A stretch of DNA of 64,000 bases from Palsa-506 sp963709075 (GCA_963709075.1 CAVPUY010000014.1:62001-126000), one strand, 5' to 3'; positions 8,723-18,426 are shown, numbered from the stretch's first letter. Program-made: numbers and translations. Notes: generated from the sequence alone by a model not told the origin.

Positions 8723-9238
8723 ATGACACTGGAACTATTCAGCAGCACCCGGACGCGGATCCGGCCGCAGGTAGCGGCGTTCACCGCGCTGTGCGGTGCG
8801 GCGATTATGATCGGGAGCCTCCTGACCTGGGTGAGCGCGCACGGCGCACGTCCTGCGCTGGGGATGGATCACACGTCGTTCCGGCAGATGCTGGTCTATT
8901 CGTTCGCGGACGTGACCTCGTTCTGGGAATCGGTTTCTTTCGCGGTCCTCGTCCTGGGTGTGCTGATGGTGATCGGCGCGCTGACCGGCGTGCGGACGCT
9001 GGCCGTGCTCGCCGGATTGCTCGCGCTCGCCGCTGCCGGGATGTGGATTGGGCTGGTCGTGCATCACTTCAACACCCCGGGCCTGCCGAACTTGCACTAC
9101 CTCAACCCGGCGAACCTGCCCTGGGCAGACCTGCGCGAAGGCGCCTGGCTGACGATCACCGGCGCGGTGCTCGGGCTGGTGAGCGCGTTCTGGCTGCGCC
9201 GTCGACTGGCCGGCCAGCCGGATTCACGAAAGGCATGA
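8723..9238 (+). CDS. Four-helix membrane protein, unknown function
   Basis: 171 residues with four hydrophobic helices: FTALCGAAIMIGSLLTWVSA near residue 20, FAVLVLGVLMVIGALTGV near 75, LAVLAGLLALAAAGMWIGLV near 95, and ITGAVLGLVSAFWLRRRLA at the C-terminus. The layout resembles the small Trp-rich actinobacterial membrane proteins of unknown role. It ends four bases before the ABC ATPase gene, so the two are almost certainly co-transcribed and the protein may assist that transporter. Confidence 0.7.
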   Translation: MTLELFSSTRTRIRPQVAAFTALCGAAIMIGSLLTWVSAHGARPALGMDHTSFRQMLVYSFADVTSFWESVSFAVLVLGVLMVIGALTGVRTLAVLAGLLALAAAGMWIGLVVHHFNTPGLPNLHYLNPANLPWADLREGAWLTITGAVLGLVSAFWLRRRLAGQPDSRKA

Positions 9239-9242
9239 GCAG

Positions 9243-10145
9243 ATGCTTGAGTTCTTGAATGTCGCCAAGGTTTACCGGGGTGGGGTGCGAGGCGTTGACG
9301 GGGTGACGATGCGGCTCGGGCTGGGGCTGGTCGCCTTGCTCGGCCCGAACGGTGCCGGGAAATCGTCGCTGATGCGGATCGCCGCGACGGTGACCCGGCC
9401 GACCAGCGGGCGAGTGCTGTTCGACGGCACGGACGCCGTGGCGAGGCCGGACCTGCTCCGCCGCAATCTCGGCTACCTTCCGCAGGACTTCGGGGTCTAC
9501 CCGCATCTGTCCGCCCGCGAGTTCCTGTCTTACCTGGCCGCAGTCAAGGGCATGCCGGCCAGGACCGCGCGGACCCGGATCGGCGAGCTGCTGGAGCTGA
9601 CCGGCCTGGCCGGGGCGGGCAGGCGGCCGCTGGGCAAGTACTCCGGCGGGATGCTGCGCCGGGTCGGGATCGCCCAGGCGCTGCTGTCCGACCCGAAGGT
9701 GCTCATCGTCGACGAGCCCACCGCGGGCCTGGACCCCGAGCAGCGGGTGCTGTTCCGCAACCTGCTAGCCGACCTGGCCGGCGACCGTGCGGTCCTGCTG
9801 TCCACGCACATCGTCTCCGACGTCGAGTCGGTGGCATCCGACATCGCGGTCATGGCCCACGGCACGATCGTGCTGCGCGGCAGCCCGCAGGACCTGCTGC
9901 GGCAGGCCGAAGGCTGGGTCTGGGAAATGACAGTCCCGCAAGACGCGCTCGCCCTGCTGCGGGAACGCCACCTGATCAGCCGGATGATCCGCACCGGTAC
10001 CGGGGTCCGCATCCGCCTGCTCGCCCCGGCAGCCCCGGACGCTGGCGCGGTGCCGGTACGGCCGGACCTGGAAGACGCCTACCTCACCGTCATCCACCGT
10101 TCGCCCGGCCCGGCCCTCGGGGCGGCCACGGAAGCACGCCAGTGA
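9243..10145 (+). CDS. ABC transporter ATP-binding protein
   Basis: A 300-residue ATPase with Walker A GPNGAGKSS, Q-loop LPQDFGVYPHLS, signature YSGGMLRRVGIAQ, Walker B VLIVDEPTAGLDPEQ and H-loop LSTHIVSDVES. The ~80-residue C-terminal extension is typical of ABC-2 exporters. It lies 4 bases after the small membrane protein and overlaps the permease start (GTGA at 10142), so it forms one exporter with that permease. The substrate is unknown; linkage to the two-component system suggests an envelope-stress or drug/peptide efflux role, as inference. Confidence 0.93.
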   Translation: MLEFLNVAKVYRGGVRGVDGVTMRLGLGLVALLGPNGAGKSSLMRIAATVTRPTSGRVLFDGTDAVARPDLLRRNLGYLPQDFGVYPHLSAREFLSYLAAVKGMPARTARTRIGELLELTGLAGAGRRPLGKYSGGMLRRVGIAQALLSDPKVLIVDEPTAGLDPEQRVLFRNLLADLAGDRAVLLSTHIVSDVESVASDIAVMAHGTIVLRGSPQDLLRQAEGWVWEMTVPQDALALLRERHLISRMIRTGTGVRIRLLAPAAPDAGAVPVRPDLEDAYLTVIHRSPGPALGAATEARQ

Positions 10146-11745
10146 GCGCGCGGATCCTGGGGGCGCTGGCGGTCGCCGACTTCCGGGAACGCACGCGCCG
10201 CCCCGCCTACCTGGTCACGCTGGCCGCAGCGATCGTCCTCGGCTATCTCGCGCTGCCGCCGGCCTCTCCCTGTACGTGATCATGAACGCGGGCGGTTACC
10301 GGGGCACCTACAACACCGCCTACGCCGGCACAGCCACGGCGCTGGCCGGCGGGCTGTGGCTCATGCTCGCCGGGTTCTACGTCGTGCGCGGCACCATCGA
10401 CCGCGACCAGCGCACTGGCGTCGGCCAGATCCTCGCCGCCACGCCACTGCGCAACACCGGATACCTGGCCGGGAAGTTCCTCAGCAACCTCCTGGTGCTG
10501 GCGTCGATGGCAGGCGTCCTGGCGGTCACCGCGCTGGCCATTCAGCTGGCGCGCGGCGAGTCCAGGGCCATCGGCCTAGGCGCACTGCTGCTGCCGTTTG
10601 CGCTTTTCACGCTCCCCGTCCTGACGGTGACCGCCGCCGCGGCAGTGCTGTTCGACGCGCTCCCCGTGCTGCGCGGCGGCCTGGGCAACATCGCCTGGTT
10701 CTTCGTCTGGATGATCTGCGTCATCGCCGGGAGCGGTGCGCCGCTAGGCGGGATGGGCACCATCACGGCGTCAATGCGCACCGCCATGGCGGCCCAGCAC
10801 CTGCCGCCCGCCGGGCAATTCAGCGTGGGATTCACCAAAGTCGACCTTCCCCTGCGCACCTTCACCTGGCACGGCCTGGAACCATCCGGCGGGCTCATCA
10901 CCAGCCGGATAGTACTGATCATGGTGGCAGCCGTCCTGGCGGCCGTGCCGGCGATCTGGTTCGGCCGGTTCGACCCCGCCCGCAACCGCCGGCACCGGGG
11001 AGGTGGACCTGCGCCCGGCGGCGAGATCCTGGGCGCTCCCGCGCCCGCCACCGGGCAGGCGGCCCGCCCGACGCCGGCTCCGGCCTACAAGCCCTTGCCA
11101 CCGGCCGGGACGCGGCCAGTCCTGGCCGCCGGGCGCCTGCTGGCAGGCGAAGCACGCATCCTGGTGCAAGGAACACCGCGCTGGTGGTGGCTGGTCGCCG
11201 CCGCGATCAACGCCGCCGGCCTCGCCGTCCCCGCCGGCATCGTCAAGCCGGCCGGCGCCAGCACCGCTCTGCTGCTGGCCGCGGCCTGGATCTGGCCCGC
11301 CCTGATCTGGTCCCGGCTGGGCACCCAGCGCCACGAGAACGGGCTCGACACCCTGCTCGGCGCCTACCCCGGCGCCTACCGCCAGGTGGCAGCCGAATGG
11401 GCAGCCGGGCTCCTGCTCACCGCCGTAACCGGGCTCGGTCCCCTGCTCCGGATGGCCGCGTCAGGTGACGGCCCGGCCGTGGCCGCCTGGATAGCAGGCG
11501 CCCTGTTCATCCCGGCCCTCGCGCTCATGCTCGGCACCGCCAGCCGCACCCACCGCATGTTCCAGGCCCTCTACGTCATCTTGTGGTACGCGGCGGTCAA
11601 CCAGGTCAAGGCCGCCAACTACATGGGAACCGTCCTGGTCAACGGCCACCCGGCCGGACCCTCACCGCTCCTGTTCGCCGGGGCCGCGATCACGATGCTC
11701 ACGGTCACGTTCATCATCCGCGCGGCACAACACGCCACCCGGTGA
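10142..11745 (+). CDS. ABC-2 type permease, frameshifted
   Basis: The true start is the GTG at 10142 overlapping the ATPase stop. It reads VSARILGALAVADFRERTRR and then meets a stop at about 10265. A one-base loss near 10255-10263 lets the frame continue as GLSLYVIMNAGGYRGTYN through to 11745. The total is about 534 residues with ten or more hydrophobic segments, including GVLAVTALAIQLARG, TLPVLTVTAAAAVLFDALPV and a second half after a Pro-rich cytoplasmic linker near 11000-11110. The protein is the membrane partner of the ATPase. An ISL3 element begins within about 100 bases of its stop. Confidence 0.8.
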
Positions 11746-11752
11746 CCATCAC

Positions 11753-13330
11753 GTGCGAACGCAGAGGAGCCCTGACGGGAAGCGACACACCCGAACTCCC
11801 CACTACCACCCCATTCGCGCGATTCTCAGGTGGGTTCAGCCCAAGCACCGTCCGGGATTCTGCGAGCGCCGGACGGCGCGCAACTCGCGCCCGGGCTGCG
11901 TGCCATGGTACGCGGCGGCGACCACGCTGCTGGGGCTGCCCGGGCTGGTGGTGACGGCCGTGACCGAGACCGGGGACGGCTGGACGGTCGTGGATGTGGT
12001 CACCGGGCCGGAGGAGGAGCAGGTACGCCGGTGCCCGGGGTGCGGCACCGCGGCGGCCAAGGTCAAGGACCGGGTCACCACCGCGCCGCGGGACGTGCGC
12101 GTTGGGGACCGGCAGGTCCTGCTGCGATGGCACAAGACCTGCTGGTTCTGCTGCAACCAGGACTGCGACCGGAAGACCTTCACCGAGTCGCTGCCGGCCG
12201 TGCCCGCCCGCGCCCGGCTGACCGCCCGGCTGCGCACCCGCCTGGGCGAATGCGTCGGCGATGACCTGATGCCGGCCGCCGTGGCAGCGCGGCGTTACGG
12301 AGTCTCCGATCGCACAGCAGCCCGCGCATTCACCTCATACGCCAGCGGCCAGCTCGCTGACCTGGACGCCGGTCAGGAGCCCGTGCAGGCTGCCGGGATC
12401 GACGAGTTCCGCCGCGGTGCCCCGGCCAGCGCGGCCGCCCCGGACACCGGCAAGATCACCCAGACCCGGTCTGAGTGGCTCACCCACCTCGTGGACCTGG
12501 GAGGCGGCGGCAGCCTCGGCTTGGCCGAGGGCCGTACCGCCGAAGCGGAGAAAGACCTGCTGACCGGGCACGCTGGGCGGCTGCGCTACCTGGCCATGGA
12601 CCTATCGGGCACCTACCGGTCCGGCGCCCCTGACGGGGTCACCCTCGTCGCCGACGCGTTCCACCTGGTCAAGCTCGCGAACAGGAAAATAGACGAGGCG
12701 TTCCGGCGGCTGGGCTACCGCACCGAACATCCGCACGAGGCCCTCGGCCTGCCCCGCCCGCTGCACTACATGCTCCGCTACAACATCGACAACCTCGCCC
12801 CCGCGCATCTGGAAACGATCATCGGCGTGCTCGACGGCGACGCCGACGGCCAGCAGATCGCCGCCGTCTGGATCGCCAAGGAGCACCTGCGCGACCTGCT
12901 CACCCTGCGCGCTACCAGGACGCACGTCACCCCGGCCCCCAGCGCGGTCCGCGACAAGCTCGCCAGCTTCTACCTGTGGTGCGCAGACCATCACGACATT
13001 CCCGAGATAAAGACCCTCGCCGCCACCATAGACAAATGGCAGCAGCCCGTCATTGACGCCGTCCTCACGGGCTATTCGAATGCGAAAGCCGAAGCGCACA
13101 ACCGCACCGCGAAACTGGTCGCCAGGAATGCCCGCGGATTTGCCAACCCCGCCAACCAGGCCAGGCGGGTCCGCATGGCCACCACCCGCGCCGCACGCCA
13201 AGCCCGGCAGTGCCGCCGACGGCAGCGGTCACAGGAAGTAGCCAGAGCACCGTAGCTGTCAACCGCGCGCACAGGCCATGCCAGGAGCCGGGACCCACCA
13301 GCCGCATCCCTGTTAAGTACGGAGACCCGA
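11753..13330 (+). mobile_element. ISL3-family insertion sequence
   Basis: The element comprises the ISL3 transposase gene plus terminal DNA. The right boundary (about 13330) is fixed by the solo copy at 5455-5587, where similarity stops at the same base. The left boundary is uncertain. I found no inverted copy of the right-end sequence TCGGGTCTCC between the permease stop (11745) and the transposase, so the left end may be diverged or truncated. Target duplications were not identified. Confidence 0.7.
11900..13255 (+). CDS. ISL3-family transposase
   Basis: 451 residues from the GTG at 11900; the frame is open back to 11753, but those residues lack family character. The N-terminal zinc-finger region has CPGCG and C-WFCCNQDC. 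A helix-turn-helix region (AAVAARRYGVSDRTAARAF) follows. The DDE-type catalytic region carries GIDEFRRG (first Asp), LVADAFHLVKLANR (second Asp) and SNAKAEAHNRTAKLVARNAR (Glu), so all three acidic residues appear present. The element is probably still functional if both ends are intact. Confidence 0.9.
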   Translation: MPWYAAATTLLGLPGLVVTAVTETGDGWTVVDVVTGPEEEQVRRCPGCGTAAAKVKDRVTTAPRDVRVGDRQVLLRWHKTCWFCCNQDCDRKTFTESLPAVPARARLTARLRTRLGECVGDDLMPAAVAARRYGVSDRTAARAFTSYASGQLADLDAGQEPVQAAGIDEFRRGAPASAAAPDTGKITQTRSEWLTHLVDLGGGGSLGLAEGRTAEAEKDLLTGHAGRLRYLAMDLSGTYRSGAPDGVTLVADAFHLVKLANRKIDEAFRRLGYRTEHPHEALGLPRPLHYMLRYNIDNLAPAHLETIIGVLDGDADGQQIAAVWIAKEHLRDLLTLRATRTHVTPAPSAVRDKLASFYLWCADHHDIPEIKTLAATIDKWQQPVIDAVLTGYSNAKAEAHNRTAKLVARNARGFANPANQARRVRMATTRAARQARQCRRRQRSQEVARAP

Positions 13331-13495
13331 CATCTCCGGGTGCCTGCGCACCGAGCAGTCACCCGATCACGCTAGCCGACCCTGCAGGTTCCGCCGGGCC
13401 AGGTTGATTCCGCAACCAGCTCGCAACCGGCTGGCAAATGGCGCGGCTACCTTCGCCTCAGATCCTGGATGCATGGGCAACACCGGGAGTTCGAG

Positions 13496-13624
13496 ATGAC
13501 TAGGTGCGGCGGGTGCGCTGGGCGGTTCCGGCGGCGGAAAATGTTCCGGGGCGTTATTTATGACCTTTCCTGGTGCGGGCACAGGATCAGCCATTCCGTT
13601 TACTTTTGCGGGGACTGCACATGA
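13496..13624 (+). CDS. Tiny zinc-ribbon protein
   Basis: A 42-residue frame starting ATG with a GGGAG ribosome site 6 bases upstream. It contains a CGGC motif (residues 4-7), an internal WCGHR, and a closing FCGDC motif (residues 37-41). Two CxxC pairs about 30 residues apart are the classic zinc-ribbon layout. The middle is Arg-rich. It stands in the gap after the ISL3 element. It is too short for confident gene calling, but the Cys spacing together with the RBS argues for a real product, possibly nucleic-acid binding. Confidence 0.45.
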   Translation: MTRCGGCAGRFRRRKMFRGVIYDLSWCGHRISHSVYFCGDCT

Positions 13625-13687
13625 TCAGGGCTGACAGCAATAGCAGTCTGGCCTGCGGATTGACACCCCGGTGGGCGTACTTAACCG

Positions 13688-14113
13688 ATGATGTGTCCTT
13701 GCTGCACCGTCGGCGCGCACTCGAACCCGTTTGCGCTGGCGCGGGAGTCCTCGATTCGTACCCGGCCGGCTGTCCGGCGCTGTTGCGGCGTGGCCGGCCA
13801 GGTCTTCAGCCAGGAGATCCTTTCGTTCTTGCGCGACCTGGACACCCCAGAGATTCGCGGTTACGACCGCCAGCGCGGCTACCGCGTCTCTACGAGCAAG
13901 GCGATCGAGATCGCGACAGCGGATCCTGCCTGGCAGCGCGTGGTAACGGCAGCCCGGCCAGCGACCACCGCAGCCGGCCAATGTCCCTCCGGCCATGGTT
14001 CACCGCGGGCAAACTTTCCATCACGGCCAGGTGGTCGGCCCCGGCAGTCTGGCGAGCCTGCCATCGGCCGCCGGTGGCTCCCAGACTGGCCCATTCTGGT
14101 TTGGCTGGCTTGA
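13688..14113 (+). CDS. Doubtful ORF with Cys-rich N-terminus
   Basis: 141 codons starting MMCPCCTVGAHS, with RRCCG about 27 residues later. The paired cysteines and the Arg-rich stretch between them recall the zinc-ribbon of NrdR-type proteins, but no ATP-cone follows, and after about residue 80 the translation is low-complexity Pro/Gly/Arg and looks non-coding. If real, only the first ~75 residues are likely genuine and the 3' end is broken. It could be noise. Confidence 0.22.
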   Translation: MMCPCCTVGAHSNPFALARESSIRTRPAVRRCCGVAGQVFSQEILSFLRDLDTPEIRGYDRQRGYRVSTSKAIEIATADPAWQRVVTAARPATTAAGQCPSGHGSPRANFPSRPGGRPRQSGEPAIGRRWLPDWPILVWLA

Positions 14114-14200
14114 GAGTAGTGGCATGGTTGCTGGCCGTTTCGTAGCAGGGATTCATGTCTCCTCGAAGAGCCCGCTTACCGACGAGGTTTGACCGCGCCG

Positions 14201-14791
14201 TTACCGCTGAGCCCGGGTGAAGGAAACGTGGCCCGCACTGGTGGCCAGTTCGATCTGGTCTCCCAGCGCCCATTCGGCGACGCGGGATACGACCGCGGCG
14301 GGCACGGCCTCGGCGAAGCCGGGCGCTGGCGCAATGTCGTAGGTGGCGTGGGCATCGTGCGCCAGGACGACGCCGAAGCCCCGCTCGATGGCGGTGCGAG
14401 CCGTGGCACTGACACACATCTCTGACAGCACGCCGGCGATCGCCAGCCGGCTGATCCGGTGCCTGATGAGTACACGGCCAAGATCGGTACCCTGGAATCC
14501 GTCGTCGCTGGTCTTGCGGATGACCGGCTCGCCCGGCTCTGGCGGCAGGTGGAGCACCCAGCCCGGCTGCCCAGGTTCGTCGGCGGTCCCAGGCCGCCCG
14601 TCGTTCTGCAGGTGAACGACGAGGCTGTCGCCCTGTCTAGCCTCCGCCAGCAAACCCAGGACGCAGTCCAGCAGCCGCGCCGCGCCGGGTACAGCCGCAT
14701 CCCCGGCCACGAAGGCCGCCTGCATATCCACAACGACCAGAGCCTGCACGGCAGCTAGCGCCACATCGCCATCCTGCGGGTATCCGGTCAC
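14201..14791 (-). CDS. Isochorismatase-fold cysteine hydrolase
   Basis: 196 residues with the alpha/beta isochorismatase fold. The predicted triad is D22 in ALVVVDMQAAF, K93 in VIRKTSDDGF and C126 in GVLSEMCVSATAR. The nearby QGTDLGRVLIRHRISRLAIAG is the typical strand before the Cys loop. Relatives are amidohydrolases of the nicotinamidase/N-carbamoylsarcosine amidase group. The GTG start at 14791 overlaps the stop of the dimethylformamidase-like gene (GTGA), so the two are coupled and may process a common amide substrate (inference). Confidence 0.88.
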   Translation of the reverse strand: MTGYPQDGDVALAAVQALVVVDMQAAFVAGDAAVPGAARLLDCVLGLLAEARQGDSLVVHLQNDGRPGTADEPGQPGWVLHLPPEPGEPVIRKTSDDGFQGTDLGRVLIRHRISRLAIAGVLSEMCVSATARTAIERGFGVVLAHDAHATYDIAPAPGFAEAVPAAVVSRVAEWALGDQIELATSAGHVSFTRAQR

Positions 14792-16418
14792 TGGCCAGTG
14801 ACCTTGCGCCAGTTGGCGGCCGATGGCTCGGCCCGCCCGGCCGGGCCCCGGCCGAAGACCCGGAGGATGTTGCCGGTGATCCGCCGGACGATGTCATCCG
14901 CGCAGTGACCTCGCGCGCAGCCGCTATGGTCGTGCAGCAGGGCCGGAATCCAGTTGTTGGTTCCGGTGTCCAGCACCCCGGCCCCGGATTTCTGGTCGGT
15001 GTAATAGCTCATGTCTGAGTAGAAGGGACCCAGGTCGGTCTGGCCCAGCCTGGCCGCGATCGGGGAGTGGCTGAGTATCTGGACGTTGGCCGGATCCATG
15101 GGCCGGTAGAAATGGTCCACGTCAGAGGCGATGACCCCGGCCACCACGGACCCGTTATGCAGGCCGGTCCCTCGGAAGACCCACCCGGACGCGTCGGCGA
15201 CCACCAGGCCGGCGTGCAGGCCTGGCTCGAGGAATCCGGCATACGACTCGCCGACGAAGTCGTCTTCCGGCCAGCTGGCCGGCGGCGACCCCCAGGTGTT
15301 CCCGGTGACCTGCAGCGGGTTGCCCCGCCCGTTCAGCGGGTCGGCCTGCGAATCCCGGTAATCGACGACTTCGCGGCCGGCCCCCAGCGGCGAGGCCCGC
15401 ACCCGGATGTGCCGCAGGATGGGGCTCGCGGCGAAGAAGACGATGTTGACGCCGGCGTCGCGCGCGGTGACCGCGGCGCGCCGCTCGCTCAGCGACCAGC
15501 ACTCGTCATGGCCGAGCGAGAGCAGTACCCGATGCCGCCGCAGGTATCCCGGGTGCTGGTCAACAGCCAGATCCGTCGCGTAGGTGACATCGAGGCCGTG
15601 CTCCTCGGCGAGCCGGACCAAGGGGTATTCCAGGGCCAGGAAGTTCCCGGACCCGTGCTCGGCAGCGTAGGGCCGGTCAAAGGAAACCACCCGGGCCCGG
15701 GAGCACCACGGATAGACACCAGCCGGGCAGGTGCCCAGCCCAGCGTAGAAGTCGTATCCGCCATAGGGGTTCCACGCCTGCCAGGTGAAGACGTCATTCT
15801 TGATCACATAGGTGGCCGTGCTTGCCGGGTCCCACACGGTAAGCGGCACATAGCTCTGCTGCCGCCCGCTGCCCACCAGCTTTATCAGGTAGTCACCCTG
15901 GACGAACGCGGACGTCACAGTAAAGCTGACCGACGGCGACCAGTTGTCGCAGGACACCATGTTGATCGCCGCCGTGACCGGGCAGCGCGGCTGGACCTTG
16001 CCGGATATCTGGGCCGATTCCCACACCAGCCGGGCACCCCGGCCCCGGTAATAGCCCATCCGGAATGCCTCGGCCCGGAACCTGGGGGCTCTTGTCGAGA
16101 CGTAAAGGGTTACCCGCTGCCCGCGCCGGGCGTAAACCTGGTTGGCGAACCCCTCGATGCTGCCGCGTGCGTGCCGGATCCGCCACGCCGTGGTGCCCGG
16201 CCGCCTGTTCTCCGCGATCACCCACCGGGCCTCGACGCCATCGGGCCGGCGAAGGTCGACCGGCCGCTTACCGCGGCGCGACTGCGGCGGCTGCCGCGGG
16301 TGCCATGGCTGGCCGTTTTTCCCGCACCCACCGCGGCGACGCCGAGCCCGACCCCGATCGCCAGCACGGCCAAGGCAGCGGCCGTGACTACGCTGGCCAT
16401 CGTTACTCGGCGCGCCAT
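14788..16418 (-). CDS. Secreted N,N-dimethylformamidase beta-subunit-like protein, frameshifted near the N-terminus
   Basis: The best start is ATG 16418, giving a signal/anchor sequence (MARRVTMASVVTAAALAVLA). That frame stops at about 16218, while a second frame beginning at EARWVIAENRRPG (near 16235) carries the rest, so a one-base loss lies at about 16225-16260. The body matches the DMFA2-like/DUF6605 domain: GYYRGRGARLVWES, VSCDNWSPSVSFTVTSAF, a mid-region NPYGGYDFYAG, then the LLSLGHDECWSLSERRAAV active-region motif and FFAASPILRHIR. Characterised relatives cleave dimethylformamide together with a small alpha subunit, which is not seen here. It is coupled to the isochorismatase-fold gene. 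Confidence 0.75.
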
Positions 16419-16794
16419 GCGGCCCTCCTGGCAAAGCCTTTGAAATCAAGAGGTTACGCGCGTGCCGCCGCCGCAGGCCGCGATCAGCCTTCCGGCGCGC
16501 CGCCCGGGGCCGTTCGCCCAGTGCGACATGCTTGATCAGGCTGCACGGCGTAGTCCGCGCGGCGGCGGCACCCCCTGTTCCGGGCCGGCCCGCGTTATCG
16601 TTATGCGACCTGCGCCGCCCCGCCCAGCCGGTAGTCATGCACCCCGGGCACCGTGCGCCACGCTGATGTCGAAGTCACGCCGGTCGGCGGCGGAGCCGGC
16701 ATCGCCTTGCATGCCCGCCACTGGTTCTGTCTCGCGGGACATCGGCATGCCTGCCGGGGAATTGCCAATAACGCGAATATAGTTCGCGCCTGAA
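16419..16794. other. No gene seen
   Basis: 376 bases between two minus-strand genes. Open frames here are low-complexity antisense or Arg/Pro translations without family character. The last ~50 bases are less GC-rich and probably hold the 3' end of the delta-60 transcript. No hairpin with a T run was found. Confidence 0.4.
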
Positions 16795-17934
16795 TCAGCT
16801 CAGCAGGCGCGCCACAGCGAAATCGTCGGTGCCTGTCTGCTGGCCGGCGACAACGATCCGGCCGTTCGGCTGGAGCGCGACCGCGTTGCCGAACGTGGCG
16901 ACGCCGAAGTCGACGGTCGCCTTCCCGGCGGCGCCGAATGTGGTGTCCAGGGATCCGCTGGCGTTGATGCGCGCGACCGCGACAACCTCGTCGGCCTGCG
17001 TGTAGCCGGCGACGACGATCTTGCCGTCCGGCTGCAGCACCGCGCCGTTGGCGAGGTCTTCGAGCGGACCGAAGTCGATGGCCGTCGTGCCATTGCCGTT
17101 GAACGTGGTGTCGAGCGAGCCGTTCGGATGCAGGCGCATGACGGTCATCATCTCGCTGCCGTCCGGGTTGCCGGCGACGACGATCTTGTGGTCCGGCTGC
17201 ACCAGCACGGCGTTCGCGCTGCCGCCCCCTGGCAGCGTCAGGCGGCCGTCGCCGTCGAAATCCGGGTCGAGCGTGCCGCTCGTCCGCAGCCGCGCGACCA
17301 CGGCGCCGGCTGCCGACGACCGGCCGGCCACCAGGATCCGCGCGTTGGCCTGGCGCGCCATCGCGAGGCCGAAGTCGTCGCCGCCGAAGTCCACCGGCGT
17401 CTTGCCGCCGGTGCCGAATGCCGGGTCCAGCGCGCCGTTCGCGTTCAGCCGCGCGACCTGGATGTCCCCGCCCTCTGGCCCGGAGAAGCCGGCCAGCAGA
17501 AGCTTGCCGTCCGGCAGCACGAGCACGGCCATGGCGCGGCTGAGCGGGCCCCAGGCGAAGGTCTTCTTGCCGTCGCCGGAGAACGTCGTGTCGAGCGAGC
17601 CATCCGGGTGCAGGCGCGCGATGGCGACCCGCAGGTCCGAGTCTCCCGCGAGCACGATCTTGCCGTCCGGCTGCAGCGCCGCGCCGTAGGCGGACTCGTC
17701 GGCGCCGCCGAAGTCGATCACGCGCTTCCCGCCCGATCCGAACGTGGTGTCGAGCGCGCCGTTAGTGCGCAGGCGCGCGACGCAGAAGGAGTTCGCGGCA
17801 GCGCCGCCGCCGGCGACGACGATCTTCCCGTTGGGCTGCACAAGCACGGCGCGCGCCACGTCGGTACCGCCGAAGTTGATCGTCTTCTTCCCGTCGCCGG
17901 AGAAGCTCGTATCTAGATCACCGGGGCTGGCCAT
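16795..17934 (-). CDS. Delta-60 repeat beta-propeller protein
   Basis: 379 residues made almost entirely of seven ~55-residue delta-60 repeats. Each contains a LDTTF.GDGK..(I/V)DFG segment followed by AVLVQPNGKIVVAG and AVARL.  Examples are the LDTSFSGDGKKTINFGG opening and the final LDTTFGAAGKATVDFG. Seven repeats suggest a closed propeller. There is no signal peptide or membrane helix, so unlike many relatives it is predicted cytoplasmic unless exported by another route. The function of the repeat family is unknown. Confidence 0.85.
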   Translation of the reverse strand: MASPGDLDTSFSGDGKKTINFGGTDVARAVLVQPNGKIVVAGGGAAANSFCVARLRTNGALDTTFGSGGKRVIDFGGADESAYGAALQPDGKIVLAGDSDLRVAIARLHPDGSLDTTFSGDGKKTFAWGPLSRAMAVLVLPDGKLLLAGFSGPEGGDIQVARLNANGALDPAFGTGGKTPVDFGGDDFGLAMARQANARILVAGRSSAAGAVVARLRTSGTLDPDFDGDGRLTLPGGGSANAVLVQPDHKIVVAGNPDGSEMMTVMRLHPNGSLDTTFNGNGTTAIDFGPLEDLANGAVLQPDGKIVVAGYTQADEVVAVARINASGSLDTTFGAAGKATVDFGVATFGNAVALQPNGRIVVAGQQTGTDDFAVARLLS

Positions 17935-17964
17935 GCGCCGACCATACCGCCGTGCGGACTGGTG

Positions 17965-18426
17965 CTAGCTCGCCTCGACGAGCCTGGCGAGATTTGCCAG
18001 TGCCATCCGCGTGCCCGTCTCATTGTCGGCGGCGGGCACCTTATCGGGAATTCCTTCGTGCGCGACGAGGACATCGGTACCGCCGCCGGCTGCTTCAGTG
18101 AGCGTGGTGGTCATCGTCATCTGGCCGCGGAGTCCGGGATCGGCTGTCTCGAACTCGAACACTTCGACCACTTGCTCGTTCGGCACGAGCTTCACGAAGT
18201 GGCCGTGATAGGTATCGGTGCGCGGTGCTGACTTGCCATCTCCGGCCGGCGCATCGTACGTGAGCGAGATCCGGAACGAGCCGCCTTCGCGGGCATCGAA
18301 CTCATGCACGCGGCTGCTCATGCCGGCCGGCACCCGCCATCTCGCTATCGCGCCCGCATCGAGAAGCGCCCGGTAGACAGCCGGCCGCTGGGCGCTCACG
18401 TGACGAGAGACCCGGGTCGAATACAC
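17965..18426 (-). CDS. SRPBCC / AHSA1-like domain protein
   Basis: 153 residues with the Aha1-C/SRPBCC pattern: an N-terminal strand VSRHVSAQRPAVYRALLDA, then AIARWRVPAGMSSRVHEFDA (the 'W..P.gm' motif), GGSFRISLTY, and the C-terminal helix GTRMALANLARLVEAS after AAGGGTDVLVAHEGIPD. It follows the delta-60 gene upstream on the same strand, 30 bases away, so co-transcription is possible. Ligand and role are unknown. Confidence 0.83.
   Translation of the reverse strand: MYSTRVSRHVSAQRPAVYRALLDAGAIARWRVPAGMSSRVHEFDAREGGSFRISLTYDAPAGDGKSAPRTDTYHGHFVKLVPNEQVVEVFEFETADPGLRGQMTMTTTLTEAAGGGTDVLVAHEGIPDKVPAADNETGTRMALANLARLVEAS

Noticed and set aside
10356..11468. A 370-codon open frame inside the ABC permease
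   Set aside because: It is the +1 shadow of the permease, very Arg-rich, with no membrane helices.
15067..16443. A 458-codon plus-strand open frame
   Set aside because: Antisense shadow of the dimethylformamidase-like gene; no domain pattern.
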